9,058 nt of DNA, taken from positions 1 through 9,058 of the forward strand of contig JAGCAV010000038.1 of NCBI GenBank assembly GCA_017652545.1, in the 5' to 3' direction. The notes under the pieces were generated by a model, which did no database searches, was not told the DNA's origin, and worked only from the letters and a program-made list of their open reading frames with translations. Position 1 is the stretch's first letter; every line of letters begins with the position of its first letter. The position numbers and the translations under genes are program-made. Below, piece by piece: positions 1-6,634 of this stretch. Source of the stretch: Lachnospiraceae bacterium. Its GTDB lineage: Bacteria > Bacillota_A > Clostridia > Lachnospirales > Lachnospiraceae.

Positions 1-294
1 CACGCGCGATCTGTCGATATCGCCGCCGGATTGAATGTAACCAAGCCGTCTGTCAGTGTCGCGATGAAAAAACTGAGGGAAAATCACTATATCACCATGG
101 GAGAGGATGGCCTGATCTCTCTGACAGACAAAGGGTATGCTATCGCGAGAAAGATCTATGACCGTCATCAGGCACTGACGAAATACCTGGTTCAGCTTGG
201 TGTTCCTGAAAAGATCGCCAGAGAGGATGCCTGCAAGATCGAACATGACCTGTCTGACGAATCCTTTGCTGCAATCTGCAGCCAGATCAAATAG
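1..294 (+). CDS. DtxR-family metal-dependent transcriptional repressor, 3' part (5' end outside window)
   Basis: The reading frame is open from base 1, so the gene is cut by the window edge; the TTG at 31 is an internal Leu codon. The 97 visible residues begin inside the winged-helix DNA-binding domain (SVDIAAGLNVTKPSVSVAMK, residues 4-23, covers the helix-turn-helix) and run on through the wing and the dimerisation helices. Metal-ligand positions are recognisable by alignment from memory: His56 in the YDRH motif, then Cys78, Glu81 and His82 in DACKIEHDLSDE. Corynebacterial DtxR has the same Cys-x-x-Glu-His pattern (C102, E105, H106), whereas Mn-type MntR has Glu at the Cys position, so iron sensing is inferred. 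The protein stops just after the dimerisation domain, with no C-terminal SH3-like domain; only about 25-35 N-terminal residues should be missing. It converges on the feo/ABC gene block and is the obvious candidate regulator of the TTAG-N6-CTAA sites before feoA. Family assignment is firm; metal and targets are inferred. Confidence 0.9.
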   Translation, partial: HARSVDIAAGLNVTKPSVSVAMKKLRENHYITMGEDGLISLTDKGYAIARKIYDRHQALTKYLVQLGVPEKIAREDACKIEHDLSDESFAAICSQIK

Positions 295-297
295 CGC

Positions 298-329
298 AGC
301 GGCTGTCAAATGACAGCCGCTTACTTTTT
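298..329 (+). terminator. Rho-independent terminator after the DtxR-family gene
   Basis: A perfect 11-bp inverted repeat has arms at 298-308 (AGCGGCTGTCA) and 311-321, followed by TACTTTTT on the plus strand. It starts 4 bases after the repressor stop codon. The minus strand, on which the convergent ABC permease gene ends at 346, has only a weak T-run beyond the stem, so the hairpin serves mainly the plus-strand transcript but may also slow the opposing one. Confidence 0.88.
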
Positions 330-345
330 CACACTCTTTTATTCT

Positions 346-2643
346 TTATTCTTCCGTTTTCAGTGCCGCCACCATATCGATATGACGGTTCTTCCGGGCT
401 ACCATCCATCCGACGGCAAGTGATACCGTAAAAGTCAGCAGGATGCTGACCAGGTATGTGACCGGCCCGATCATCATTCTCATTTCATACTCGCCGGCCA
501 ATGCGTCGATCAGGAACTTCAGCGTATACGCGCCGGCCGGAAGTCCGATCAGTATACCGGCAGCCGTCAGCCAGAGATTCTGCCCGACAAGCAGCCGTGC
601 GATCTTTCCGTCTTTAAATCCGACGACCTTCAGGGTCGCCATCTCCCGGTACCTTTCCGTATAACTCATTACGCCGAGATTATAGAGTACCACCAGGCTC
701 AGGATCACAGCGGCAGCCACAAGCAGGGCCACCATGACAACCATCAGATGCGTAAAGGTATCAAATGAATCCATGATTGCCTTTTTGGTCTGAACATTCA
801 GGATCATCCCGTTCCTCTCGATGTTCTGGCTGTTCGTATAGACTGTATCAGGCACATAGTCAATATTCAGCGTATCGGCATACATATCATTCATGACAAT
901 GCTCTCGGACATGGATCTCACAACACCGGCAACTGTTGCCGTATATGTGCTGTCTGTTCCATACGGTGAAAAACTGATCTCCTCTCCCGGCTTCAATCCG
1001 TACTCCTCGGCGATCCGCCTGCAGATAAAGCATCCATCGTCGGGCAGCGTGACATAATCCATGGAAGAATCAACGAACTGGACAAGTCCGTTCGTAATGT
1101 GGTAGATCTCCAGTCCCACTGCCCTGTCCCCGATCTGTACACTCTTCGAAGCGCTCCAGTCTCCATGATAGGTCTGTGCCAGCTCACCGGCCTTCTGCGT
1201 CGTCATGCTTTCCGCATCAAGATTGATCCTGTTCTCATAACCGATCGCGTCCTCATAAAAGGACCGGATAAAGGCATTCAGCGTGTCGTTCATTCCCAGG
1301 CCGCCGACCAGCAGCACCATGCATCCGACGATTCCGAACAGCGTCATCCCGGTCCTGGCCTTGTGACGGAAGCAGTCCCTTAAGTTCCACTTGGTTCCGA
1401 AATCCAGTTTTTTGAATGCCTTTGTCTCCTCCAGTGCCAGATGTCCCACCTTTTTGGGCGTATACGGGCGAAGTGCTTCGGCAGGGGTTCCCGAGAGCAT
1501 CTCCCTGGCTGAGAGATACCCGATCAGGATGATCAGCACATTCATCATGATCAGGATGACCCAGCATACAGGAGGCATATACAGATTCCAGCGGGGCATG
1601 TCAATGTACGTTCCCATAGCTCCCGACGGGTTCATAATGTACCAGCCAAGAAGATACCCGAGGGCGATCCCCGGTATTGTCCCGGCAAGTGCAATCACAA
1701 GTGCATAGGAAGTGTAGTGCCGCAGGATCTGCCTGTCTTTGAACCCAAGCGCTTTCAGCGTTCCGATCTGGGTCTTTTCGCTGGCCGTTATGCGGTGCAT
1801 GGTGGTCACCATGGTCAGCATGGCAATTGCGAGAAACAGAACCGGCAGGATCGCTCCCATGGTCTTCCCTTCATTCACCTCGCCCATGGCCTCAGACCAG
1901 GAAATGTTCTCATCTTTTGAAAGGACCAGCATGGTCTTCCCCAGCGCTGCGTCAGCTGCCTTCACGAACGACTCTTTCGGAAGATCCGAAAGGACATTGA
2001 TCTGGTAATACAGATTATCGCCGATGATATTCCTGAATATCGCAGGGATGATCTCCCTGAGCATGACGGGAGACAGATATGCAAATCCGTAGGAGTTGTA
2101 ATCGGGCATGAGCTGTGTTTCATCAGGCAGGCAGATCAGGAACTCCCCTGCCTTGACCAGACCTTTGACCGTACCTTTCACCGTCAGTGTCTTATATGTA
2201 AGTGTCAGTTCATCGCCGATTCCGATCCCGTTTTTTTTCGCATACTGGTCCGACAGCCACAGCCCGTCCGGACTGGTCTCATCATATGGTTCCCCGTCCA
2301 TCAGATAAACGCCGGAAACCAGGCTGTTCTCTGTAACAGCGATCGCCACCACATCGGTGTCACCCTTTACGGAAGCATTGACAGTCAGAAAACGCGTGGC
2401 ATCCGACACACCTTCAATGGCCTTTATTTTTTCCAGATCTTCTTCCGAGAACCCGTTTTCGGAATAAATCCTGTAGTCTGCAAATCCGGTTTTATCCAGA
2501 ATGTAGCCCGTATCTTTCAACAGGCTGTACCATTCCATATTAAAGCCGACAAAGACCCCGATTCCCAGACAGATCATGATGATCATGGAAACGAACTGTG
2601 CCCTGTAGCGTTTGAATGTCCGTACTCTCTTTTTCCGCAGCAT
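346..2643 (-). CDS. ABC transporter permease with two FtsX domains (MacB/LolC-like)
   Basis: This 765-residue membrane protein is the permease partner of the ATPase encoded just upstream. The topology is duplicated. A first membrane helix lies near residues 17-34, a large extracytoplasmic domain spans about 37-260, and three helices follow near 262-282, 313-335 and 357-377. A second half repeats this with a helix near 431-450, an extracytoplasmic domain to about 630, and helices near 632-655, 689-710 and 727-748. Both halves carry the FtsX coupling motif, SEKTQIGTLKALGFKD (288-303) and ERYREMATLKVVGFKD (663-678), which is expected to contact the ATPase. Family members act as mechanotransmission machines or exporters of lipids, peptides or antibiotics rather than importers. 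The start ATG lies 2 bases after the ATPase stop, with GGAGG inside the end of the ATPase gene, so translation is probably coupled. The substrate cannot be told; adjacency to feo does not show that it moves iron. Confidence 0.93.
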   Translation of the reverse strand: MLRKKRVRTFKRYRAQFVSMIIMICLGIGVFVGFNMEWYSLLKDTGYILDKTGFADYRIYSENGFSEEDLEKIKAIEGVSDATRFLTVNASVKGDTDVVAIAVTENSLVSGVYLMDGEPYDETSPDGLWLSDQYAKKNGIGIGDELTLTYKTLTVKGTVKGLVKAGEFLICLPDETQLMPDYNSYGFAYLSPVMLREIIPAIFRNIIGDNLYYQINVLSDLPKESFVKAADAALGKTMLVLSKDENISWSEAMGEVNEGKTMGAILPVLFLAIAMLTMVTTMHRITASEKTQIGTLKALGFKDRQILRHYTSYALVIALAGTIPGIALGYLLGWYIMNPSGAMGTYIDMPRWNLYMPPVCWVILIMMNVLIILIGYLSAREMLSGTPAEALRPYTPKKVGHLALEETKAFKKLDFGTKWNLRDCFRHKARTGMTLFGIVGCMVLLVGGLGMNDTLNAFIRSFYEDAIGYENRINLDAESMTTQKAGELAQTYHGDWSASKSVQIGDRAVGLEIYHITNGLVQFVDSSMDYVTLPDDGCFICRRIAEEYGLKPGEEISFSPYGTDSTYTATVAGVVRSMSESIVMNDMYADTLNIDYVPDTVYTNSQNIERNGMILNVQTKKAIMDSFDTFTHLMVVMVALLVAAAVILSLVVLYNLGVMSYTERYREMATLKVVGFKDGKIARLLVGQNLWLTAAGILIGLPAGAYTLKFLIDALAGEYEMRMMIGPVTYLVSILLTFTVSLAVGWMVARKNRHIDMVAALKTEE

Positions 2644-2645
2644 GA

Positions 2646-3347
2646 TTACCAGTCCACCTCCTCTACGGAAAGCGGCGACAGCTGCTCCTCACAGGAAACG
2701 ATCTTTCCATTCTTCACGCGAACCACCACGTCCGCCATTTTTGCGATATTCTGATTATGTGTCACGATGATGATGGTCTTCCCCATATCCCTTGCCATGG
2801 ACAGCAGCAGTTTCAGTACAAGCACACCGGTTTCCGAATCCAGGGCTCCCGTCGGCTCATCACAGAGCAGGACCCTGGGGTTTTTGGTAAGGGCTCTCGC
2901 AATGGAGACCCGCTGCTGTTCACCTCCTGACAGTTCCGAGGGAAACTGATGAATATGGTCTGCCAGTCCGACAGCCGAAAGCATGTCATGACTGCTCAGC
3001 GCATCCGGCGCAATGTCCTTCACAAGTGCCACGTTTTCTATGACTGTCAGTGTCGGAATCAGGTTATAGGACTGAAAAATGAACCCGACCTTTGCGGCGC
3101 GGTATTCCGCCAGTTCGTCAGCGCTCAGTGTCGAGATATCCTTTCCGTCCACCCTGATCGTTCCCGAAGTGGGGCTGTCCAGTCCTCCCAGCAGATTGAG
3201 AAGCGTACTCTTTCCCGCACCCGACGGTCCCAGGATCACGATAAACTTTCCCTCCTTCAGCGACAGGTTCACATGGTCCAGTGCCCGCTGTTCATGATCA
3301 CCGTTTTTGTAGACTCTGGAAACGTCATTAAATTCAATGATATTCAT
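2646..3347 (-). CDS. ABC transporter ATP-binding protein (MacB/LolD-type)
   Basis: This 233-residue ATPase powers the adjacent FtsX-type permease. All nucleotide-binding motifs are intact: Walker A GPSGAGKST (40-48), Q-loop Gln92, signature LSGGEQQ (139-145), Walker B VLLCDEP (159-165), D-loop GALD (167-170) and switch His197 in VTHN. The Walker B/D-loop sequence DEPTGALDS is typical of the MacB/LolD branch. The frame is open 18 codons further upstream to 3401, but that extension would run through a terminator hairpin and has no good ribosome binding site. The ATG at 3347 is preceded by AGGAGA at 7 bases and gives the usual family N-terminus (MNIIEFNDVSRVYK), so it is chosen. It lies 63 bases downstream of the FeoB-associated gene and is separated from it by that hairpin. 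Confidence 0.95.
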   Translation of the reverse strand: MNIIEFNDVSRVYKNGDHEQRALDHVNLSLKEGKFIVILGPSGAGKSTLLNLLGGLDSPTSGTIRVDGKDISTLSADELAEYRAAKVGFIFQSYNLIPTLTVIENVALVKDIAPDALSSHDMLSAVGLADHIHQFPSELSGGEQQRVSIARALTKNPRVLLCDEPTGALDSETGVLVLKLLLSMARDMGKTIIIVTHNQNIAKMADVVVRVKNGKIVSCEEQLSPLSVEEVDW

Positions 3348-3354
3348 CTGTTTC

Positions 3355-3360
3355 TCTCCT
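3355..3360 (-). promoter_or_regulatory. Ribosome binding site fixing the start of the ABC ATPase gene
   Basis: AGGAGA on the minus strand stands 7 bases before the ATG at 3347 and supports that start over the upstream in-frame ATG at 3401. It begins within about 7 bases of the end of the preceding terminator's T-run, so ribosome loading and transcription termination happen in nearly the same place. Confidence 0.8.
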
Positions 3361-3366
3361 GTCATG

Positions 3367-3405
3367 AAAATAAACGGAGGCGCGGACAGCCAGATCCGCA
3401 CCTCC
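3367..3405 (-). terminator. Terminator hairpin between the feo genes and the ABC transporter genes
   Basis: On the minus strand an 11-bp stem, GGAGGTGCGGA pairing with TCCGCGCCTCC through one G-T pair, encloses an 8-base loop and is followed by GTTTATTTT. The arms lie at 3395-3405 and 3376-3386. It begins 5 bases after the stop of the Cys-rich FeoB-associated gene. It should end most feo transcripts. The T-run is interrupted, so some readthrough into the ABC genes is likely. I see no convincing separate promoter for those genes in the short space left. Confidence 0.8.
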
Positions 3406-3410
3406 CGAGG

Positions 3411-3584
3411 TTATTTATTCTTATGGCATGTGCCGGACATTGGGCAGCACCCGCAGTTCGCCCCGCAGGAAGATTTTCCTCTTTTTCTGTCCCTGCGCAG
3501 GGTGCTTACGATCAGAATGACCACTCCGATCAGGATCAGGGTGACAAGAATCGTTCCAAGATTACCCATGATCACATTCAGCAT
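3411..3584 (-). CDS. FeoB-associated Cys-rich membrane protein, 57 aa
   Basis: This small protein is encoded 4 bases after the feoB stop. Residues 1-8 are followed by one hydrophobic helix (about 9-28, LGTILVTLILIGVVILIVST), then a basic stretch (RRDRKRGKS), then a Cys-rich tail with Cys40, Cys44, Cys46, Cys47 and Cys53 plus His54. This is the layout of the FeoB-associated Cys-rich membrane protein family seen after feoB in many Firmicutes. The basic stretch predicts that the Cys-rich tail is cytoplasmic. It may bind Fe(II) leaving the FeoB pore or sense iron or redox state, in the place held by FeoC in enterobacteria; that role is inference. The start ATG at 3584 follows AAAGGTG at a workable distance. 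The ATG three bases upstream leads to a stop after three codons. The gene ends directly before the operon terminator. Confidence 0.92.
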   Translation of the reverse strand: MLNVIMGNLGTILVTLILIGVVILIVSTLRRDRKRGKSSCGANCGCCPMSGTCHKNK

Positions 3585-3588
3585 AACA

Positions 3589-6051
3589 TCACACCTTTCG
3601 AGTCAGTCTGGATGCTTCCTGATACTTCTTGAAGAACAGCATGTAGAGCATCACGCACAGAATGGCGATGGCTGCGATCAGGCCGATCACATTGACATTC
3701 CCGGTAAACAGCCTGCCAAACTGATAGATCATCAGAGATACAGCATAGGCAAATCCGCACTGGTAGGCAATGGCAAACCAGGTCCAGCCTGCATTGTTCA
3801 TTTCACGCCTGATCGCTCCGATTGCCGCGAAGCAGGGAGCGCACAGCAGATTGAATACCAGGAATGCATACGCGGCAATCTGGCTGAAGGATGCTGCAAG
3901 GTTGGCATATGCCTGCGTTCCGCCGTACAGGATGCCCATCGTACCCACGATGTTCTCCTTGGCGATCAGTCCCGTAATGGACGCGACTGCTGCCTGCCAG
4001 GTGCCGAATCCAACAGGAATAAAGATCCATGCGATGGCGCTTCCCACCCTTGCCAGGATGGACATTTCCAGTTCTTCCTCTTCCAGCATCCTGAACGCGC
4101 CGTCCGCCACGCCAAAGCGGCTCAGGAACCACACAAGGATGGTGGAAAGCAGGATGATCGTTCCGGCTTTCTTGATGAAGCTCCATCCGCGTTCCCACAT
4201 GGACCGGAGCACATTGCCGAGTGTCGGCCAGTGATACGGCGGAAGTTCCATGACAAAGGGTGCCGGCTCACCTGCAAAGCGCCTTGTCTTTTTCAGCATG
4301 ATACCGCTGATGATGATCGCCGCCATACCGATAAAGTAAGCACTGGTGGCTACCCACGCGGACTTGTGGAAGATCGCTCCGGCGATCATGGAGATAAAGG
4401 GCACTTTTGCGCCGCAGGGAATGAAAGTCGTTGTCATGATGGTCATACGGCGGTCACGTTCATTCTCGATGGTCCTGGAAGCCATGATGCCCGGCACACC
4501 GCACCCCACACCGATCAGCATCGGGATGAATGACTTGCCGGAAAGGCCGAATTTACGGAAAACACGGTCCAGAACAAAGGCAATACGTGCCATATAACCA
4601 CAGGCTTCCAGGAACGCCAGCAGGAAGAAGAGTACCAGCATCTGCGGTACAAAGCCAAGCACCGCACCGACACCGGCTACAATACCATCCAGGATCAGAC
4701 CTTTCAGCCAGTCGGCTGCGCCGATCTTATCAAGGGCGTTTTCCACAAGTACCGGAATGCCCGGGATCCAGGTGCCATATGCTGCGGGATCCGGTGCGCC
4801 CGGTTCAGACTTGTAGCCTTCTTCCGTGCTCAGGTATTCTGCCACAGCGGCTTCCAGATCAGCTTTTCCTGTATCGGGATGTTCCTCTGTTTCAAGGGTT
4901 TCCTCGTCCTGTGTAATATATGTGATGCTGGCATCATCCGGAACAGCAGACAGGAGTGCCTCCATAGAACCTTCCGGGTCTTCTTCATCGATCTGAGCGC
5001 CATACTCCTCAGCAAATGCTCCAATGATGGCATCTGTATCGCCGTAGCGCTCAGCAGCTTCCTCATACTGCGCCGTTCCCCTGCCGAACAGATGATAGCC
5101 GTCGCCGAAAAGGCCGTCGTTTGCCCAGTCGGTCGCAGGTGCGCCGACCCCTACCATGGCGATCCAGTAGACCACGAACATCACCAGCGCAAAGATCGGA
5201 AGGCCCAGCCACCGGTTGGTAAGGACTTTATCGATCTTATCCGACGTGGAAAGAGAACCTGCGTTATTCTTGTGGTAGCAGGATTTGATCACCTGCGCGA
5301 TATACACATATCGTTCGTTGGTGATGATGCTCTCTGCATCGTCATCCAGTTCCTTTTCAGCCGCGGCAATATCGGCTTCGATATGTTTCATGGTATCGGG
5401 TGCGATCGCCAGTTGTTCCAGCACCTTGTCATCCCGCTCGAATACCTTGATGGCATACCAGCGCTGCTGCTCTTCCGGCATATTGTGGACGACCGCTTCC
5501 TCAATATGTGCCAGTGCGTGTTCCACAGGACCGGAGAAAGTATGCTGGGGAATGGTCTTCGTACTTTTTGCCACCGCAATGGCAGCCTCCGCTGCTTCCA
5601 TCACGCCCGTGCCTTTCAGAGCGGAGATCTCCACCACCCTGCAGCCCAGCTGACGTGACAGTTCTCCCGAGTTGAGTTTATCGCCGTTCTTTTTGACCAC
5701 GTCCATCATGTTGATGGCGACCACGACCGGAATCCCCAGTTCCACCAGCTGCGTGGTCAGATACAGGTTTCGTTCCAGATTTGTACCGTCAATGATATTC
5801 AGAATGGCGTCGGGACGTTCACCGATCAGATAATTTCTGGCCACGACCTCTTCCAGCGTATAGGGGGAAAGACTGTAAATGCCGGGAAGGTCCGTAATGG
5901 TCACGCCGTCATGCTTTTTGAGCTTTCCTTCCTTCTTTTCCACCGTAACGCCCGGCCAGTTTCCCACAAACTGGTTGGAGCCGGTCAGTGCGTTAAACAG
6001 GGTGGTCTTTCCACTGTTGGGGTTGCCCGCAAGGGCAATGCGAATGTTCAT
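3589..6051 (-). CDS. feoB: Ferrous iron transport protein B (GTP-driven Fe(II) permease)
   Basis: FeoB imports Fe(II) across the cytoplasmic membrane under anaerobic or reducing conditions. The 820 residues begin with a G-protein domain: G1 GNPNSGKT (9-16), G2 Thr36 in GVTVE, G3 DLPG (54-57), G4 NMMD (114-117) and G5 SALKG (143-147). A helical regulatory domain (about 170-265) follows. The first membrane helix lies near 283-303 and the polytopic core runs from about 453 to 807. The conserved pore (gate) motifs are present as GCGVPG (516-521) and LCAPC (736-740). Between the first helix and the core lies a long acidic segment (about 304-440), larger than in E. coli FeoB, which has 773 residues in all. 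The start ATG has AGGAGG 8 bases upstream. The gene lies 67 bases after feoA, a gap that holds a TTAG-N6-CTAA palindrome. It is full length, with no broken motif. Confidence 0.98.
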   Translation of the reverse strand: MNIRIALAGNPNSGKTTLFNALTGSNQFVGNWPGVTVEKKEGKLKKHDGVTITDLPGIYSLSPYTLEEVVARNYLIGERPDAILNIIDGTNLERNLYLTTQLVELGIPVVVAINMMDVVKKNGDKLNSGELSRQLGCRVVEISALKGTGVMEAAEAAIAVAKSTKTIPQHTFSGPVEHALAHIEEAVVHNMPEEQQRWYAIKVFERDDKVLEQLAIAPDTMKHIEADIAAAEKELDDDAESIITNERYVYIAQVIKSCYHKNNAGSLSTSDKIDKVLTNRWLGLPIFALVMFVVYWIAMVGVGAPATDWANDGLFGDGYHLFGRGTAQYEEAAERYGDTDAIIGAFAEEYGAQIDEEDPEGSMEALLSAVPDDASITYITQDEETLETEEHPDTGKADLEAAVAEYLSTEEGYKSEPGAPDPAAYGTWIPGIPVLVENALDKIGAADWLKGLILDGIVAGVGAVLGFVPQMLVLFFLLAFLEACGYMARIAFVLDRVFRKFGLSGKSFIPMLIGVGCGVPGIMASRTIENERDRRMTIMTTTFIPCGAKVPFISMIAGAIFHKSAWVATSAYFIGMAAIIISGIMLKKTRRFAGEPAPFVMELPPYHWPTLGNVLRSMWERGWSFIKKAGTIILLSTILVWFLSRFGVADGAFRMLEEEELEMSILARVGSAIAWIFIPVGFGTWQAAVASITGLIAKENIVGTMGILYGGTQAYANLAASFSQIAAYAFLVFNLLCAPCFAAIGAIRREMNNAGWTWFAIAYQCGFAYAVSLMIYQFGRLFTGNVNVIGLIAAIAILCVMLYMLFFKKYQEASRLTRKV

Positions 6052-6085
6052 TTCATGTTCCTCCTGTCAGCTGCCTGCGACAGTT

Positions 6086-6113
6086 TTATTAGAAATATCT
6101 AACCATCAGGCAA
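6086..6113 (-). promoter_or_regulatory. Possible weak internal promoter before feoB
   Basis: On the minus strand TTGCCT (6108-6113) and TAATAA (6086-6091) are separated by 16 bases and could act as -35 and -10 elements inside the feoA-feoB gap. A TTAG-N6-CTAA palindrome covers most of the spacer, as in the main feo promoter. The match to consensus is modest, so this is a suggestion; it would let feoB and the Cys-rich gene be transcribed without the feoA genes. Confidence 0.35.
6089..6102. promoter_or_regulatory. Third TTAG-N6-CTAA palindrome (predicted metalloregulator site), between feoA and feoB
   Basis: Read on the minus strand it is TTAGATATTTCTAA, preceded by GG. It shares the arms and 6-base spacing of the two sites before feoA, and shares GGTTAGATA exactly with the middle one. 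Being inside an operon, it could repress an internal promoter or act as a roadblock. Binding by the DtxR-family protein at the left edge is inferred. Confidence 0.7.
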
Positions 6114-6118
6114 AAAAA

Positions 6119-6340
6119 TCATTCCACTTCTATATTTTCCGCATCCGCTTTACGCAGAGACAACTCGTATCCGCGTACAGTGACCTCGATCGGATCACCA
6201 AGAGGCGCCACTTTGCGTACGTAGATCTCCACACCTTTCGTGATTCCCATGTCCATGATCCTGCGCTTCACTGCACCTTCACCATGGATCCTGACCACCT
6301 TCGCCCTGCCGCCTACCGGCACTTCCCGAAGATTGTTCAT
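6119..6340 (-). CDS. feoA: FeoA family protein (second feoA)
   Basis: This 73-residue protein has the SH3-like FeoA fold: MNNLREVPVG at the start, an RIHGEGAVKRRIMDMGI segment (18-34) carrying the usual arginine and methionine-glycine positions, then KGVEIYVRKVAPLGDPIEV and VRGYELSLRKADAENIEVE to the end. FeoA proteins are small cytoplasmic partners thought to interact with FeoB and support Fe(II) uptake or its GTPase cycle. The RMMDMG-type core with GDPIEV marks this as the classic FeoA type. The start ATG has AAGGAGG 7 bases upstream, and that ribosome binding site overlaps the stop codon of the preceding feoA; the two genes are 12 bases apart and probably translated together. A 67-base gap follows before feoB. 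Confidence 0.95.
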   Translation of the reverse strand: MNNLREVPVGGRAKVVRIHGEGAVKRRIMDMGITKGVEIYVRKVAPLGDPIEVTVRGYELSLRKADAENIEVE

Positions 6341-6352
6341 CCCTATACCTCC

Positions 6353-6565
6353 TTATACCATGATTTTACGCGCCATCGCTTCATCGATGGCCACACGGGA
6401 TTCCTTGACTTTCACGATCACATTTCCGTTCAGGGATGTAATGACGGTTGCCGTTCCTCCCGCCACGAATCCAAGGTTTTCCAGATGTTTCTTCACTTCC
6501 GGGCTTCCGCCGACCCTGCGGATCACGGTTTCTTCACCCGGAGTCGCATAGCATAGCGGCATCAT
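6353..6565 (-). CDS. feoA: FeoA family protein (first feoA of the operon)
   Basis: This is a 70-residue FeoA/SH3-like protein of the divergent type common in Clostridia: MMPLCYATPGEE, then VIRRVGGSPEVKKHLENLGF (18-37), VAGGTATVITSLNGNVIVKV, and SRVAIDEAMARKIMV at the C-terminus. It differs clearly from the second FeoA, so this is an old pair rather than a recent duplication. It probably assists FeoB in Fe(II) uptake. The frame is open to 6607, but the ATG at 6565 follows GGGAGGG at 7 bases and gives the usual family N-terminus, so it is chosen; a second ATG follows immediately. It is the first gene after the TTGACA/TATAAT promoter, with a predicted leader of roughly 60 bases. Confidence 0.92.
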   Translation of the reverse strand: MMPLCYATPGEETVIRRVGGSPEVKKHLENLGFVAGGTATVITSLNGNVIVKVKESRVAIDEAMARKIMV

Positions 6566-6572
6566 TTTATGT

Positions 6573-6579
6573 CCCTCCC
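6573..6579 (-). promoter_or_regulatory. Ribosome binding site fixing the start of the first feoA
   Basis: GGGAGGG on the minus strand lies 7 bases before the tandem ATG codons (6565 and 6562). It decides the start at 6565 against the longer open frame beginning at 6607. Confidence 0.8.
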
Positions 6580-6609
6580 ATCCAGTCTGTCTGATTCGCC
6601 TGCTCAATA

Positions 6610-6623
6610 TTAGTTTTATCTAA
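6610..6623. promoter_or_regulatory. TTAG-N6-CTAA palindrome just downstream of the feo transcription start
   Basis: On the minus strand it reads TTAGATAAAACTAA, preceded by GG. It covers about +6 to +19 from the predicted start and lies exactly 32 bp (about three helical turns) from the copy in the promoter spacer, so two repressor dimers could bind the same face of the DNA and block initiation and early elongation. The binder is inferred to be the DtxR-family protein. Confidence 0.78.
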
Positions 6624-6634
6624 CCTGCGTGCAT

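Noticed and set aside
3348..3401. Upstream in-frame extension of the ABC ATPase starting at 3401.
   Set aside because: It would translate through the terminator hairpin, lacks family similarity and has a much poorer start context than the ATG at 3347.
3337..4533. Long plus-strand open frame opposite feoB, ABC ATPase and the Cys-rich gene.
   Set aside because: It is antisense to well-supported genes, spans several of them, has no ribosome binding site and codes for a low-complexity His/Arg/Gln-rich product typical of a shadow frame.
6064..6083. A hairpin (CTGTC...GACAG) overlapping the feoB ribosome binding site, possibly an RNA switch.
   Set aside because: The stem is only 5 bp with a 10-base loop and hides just two bases of AGGAGG; too weak to call regulatory.
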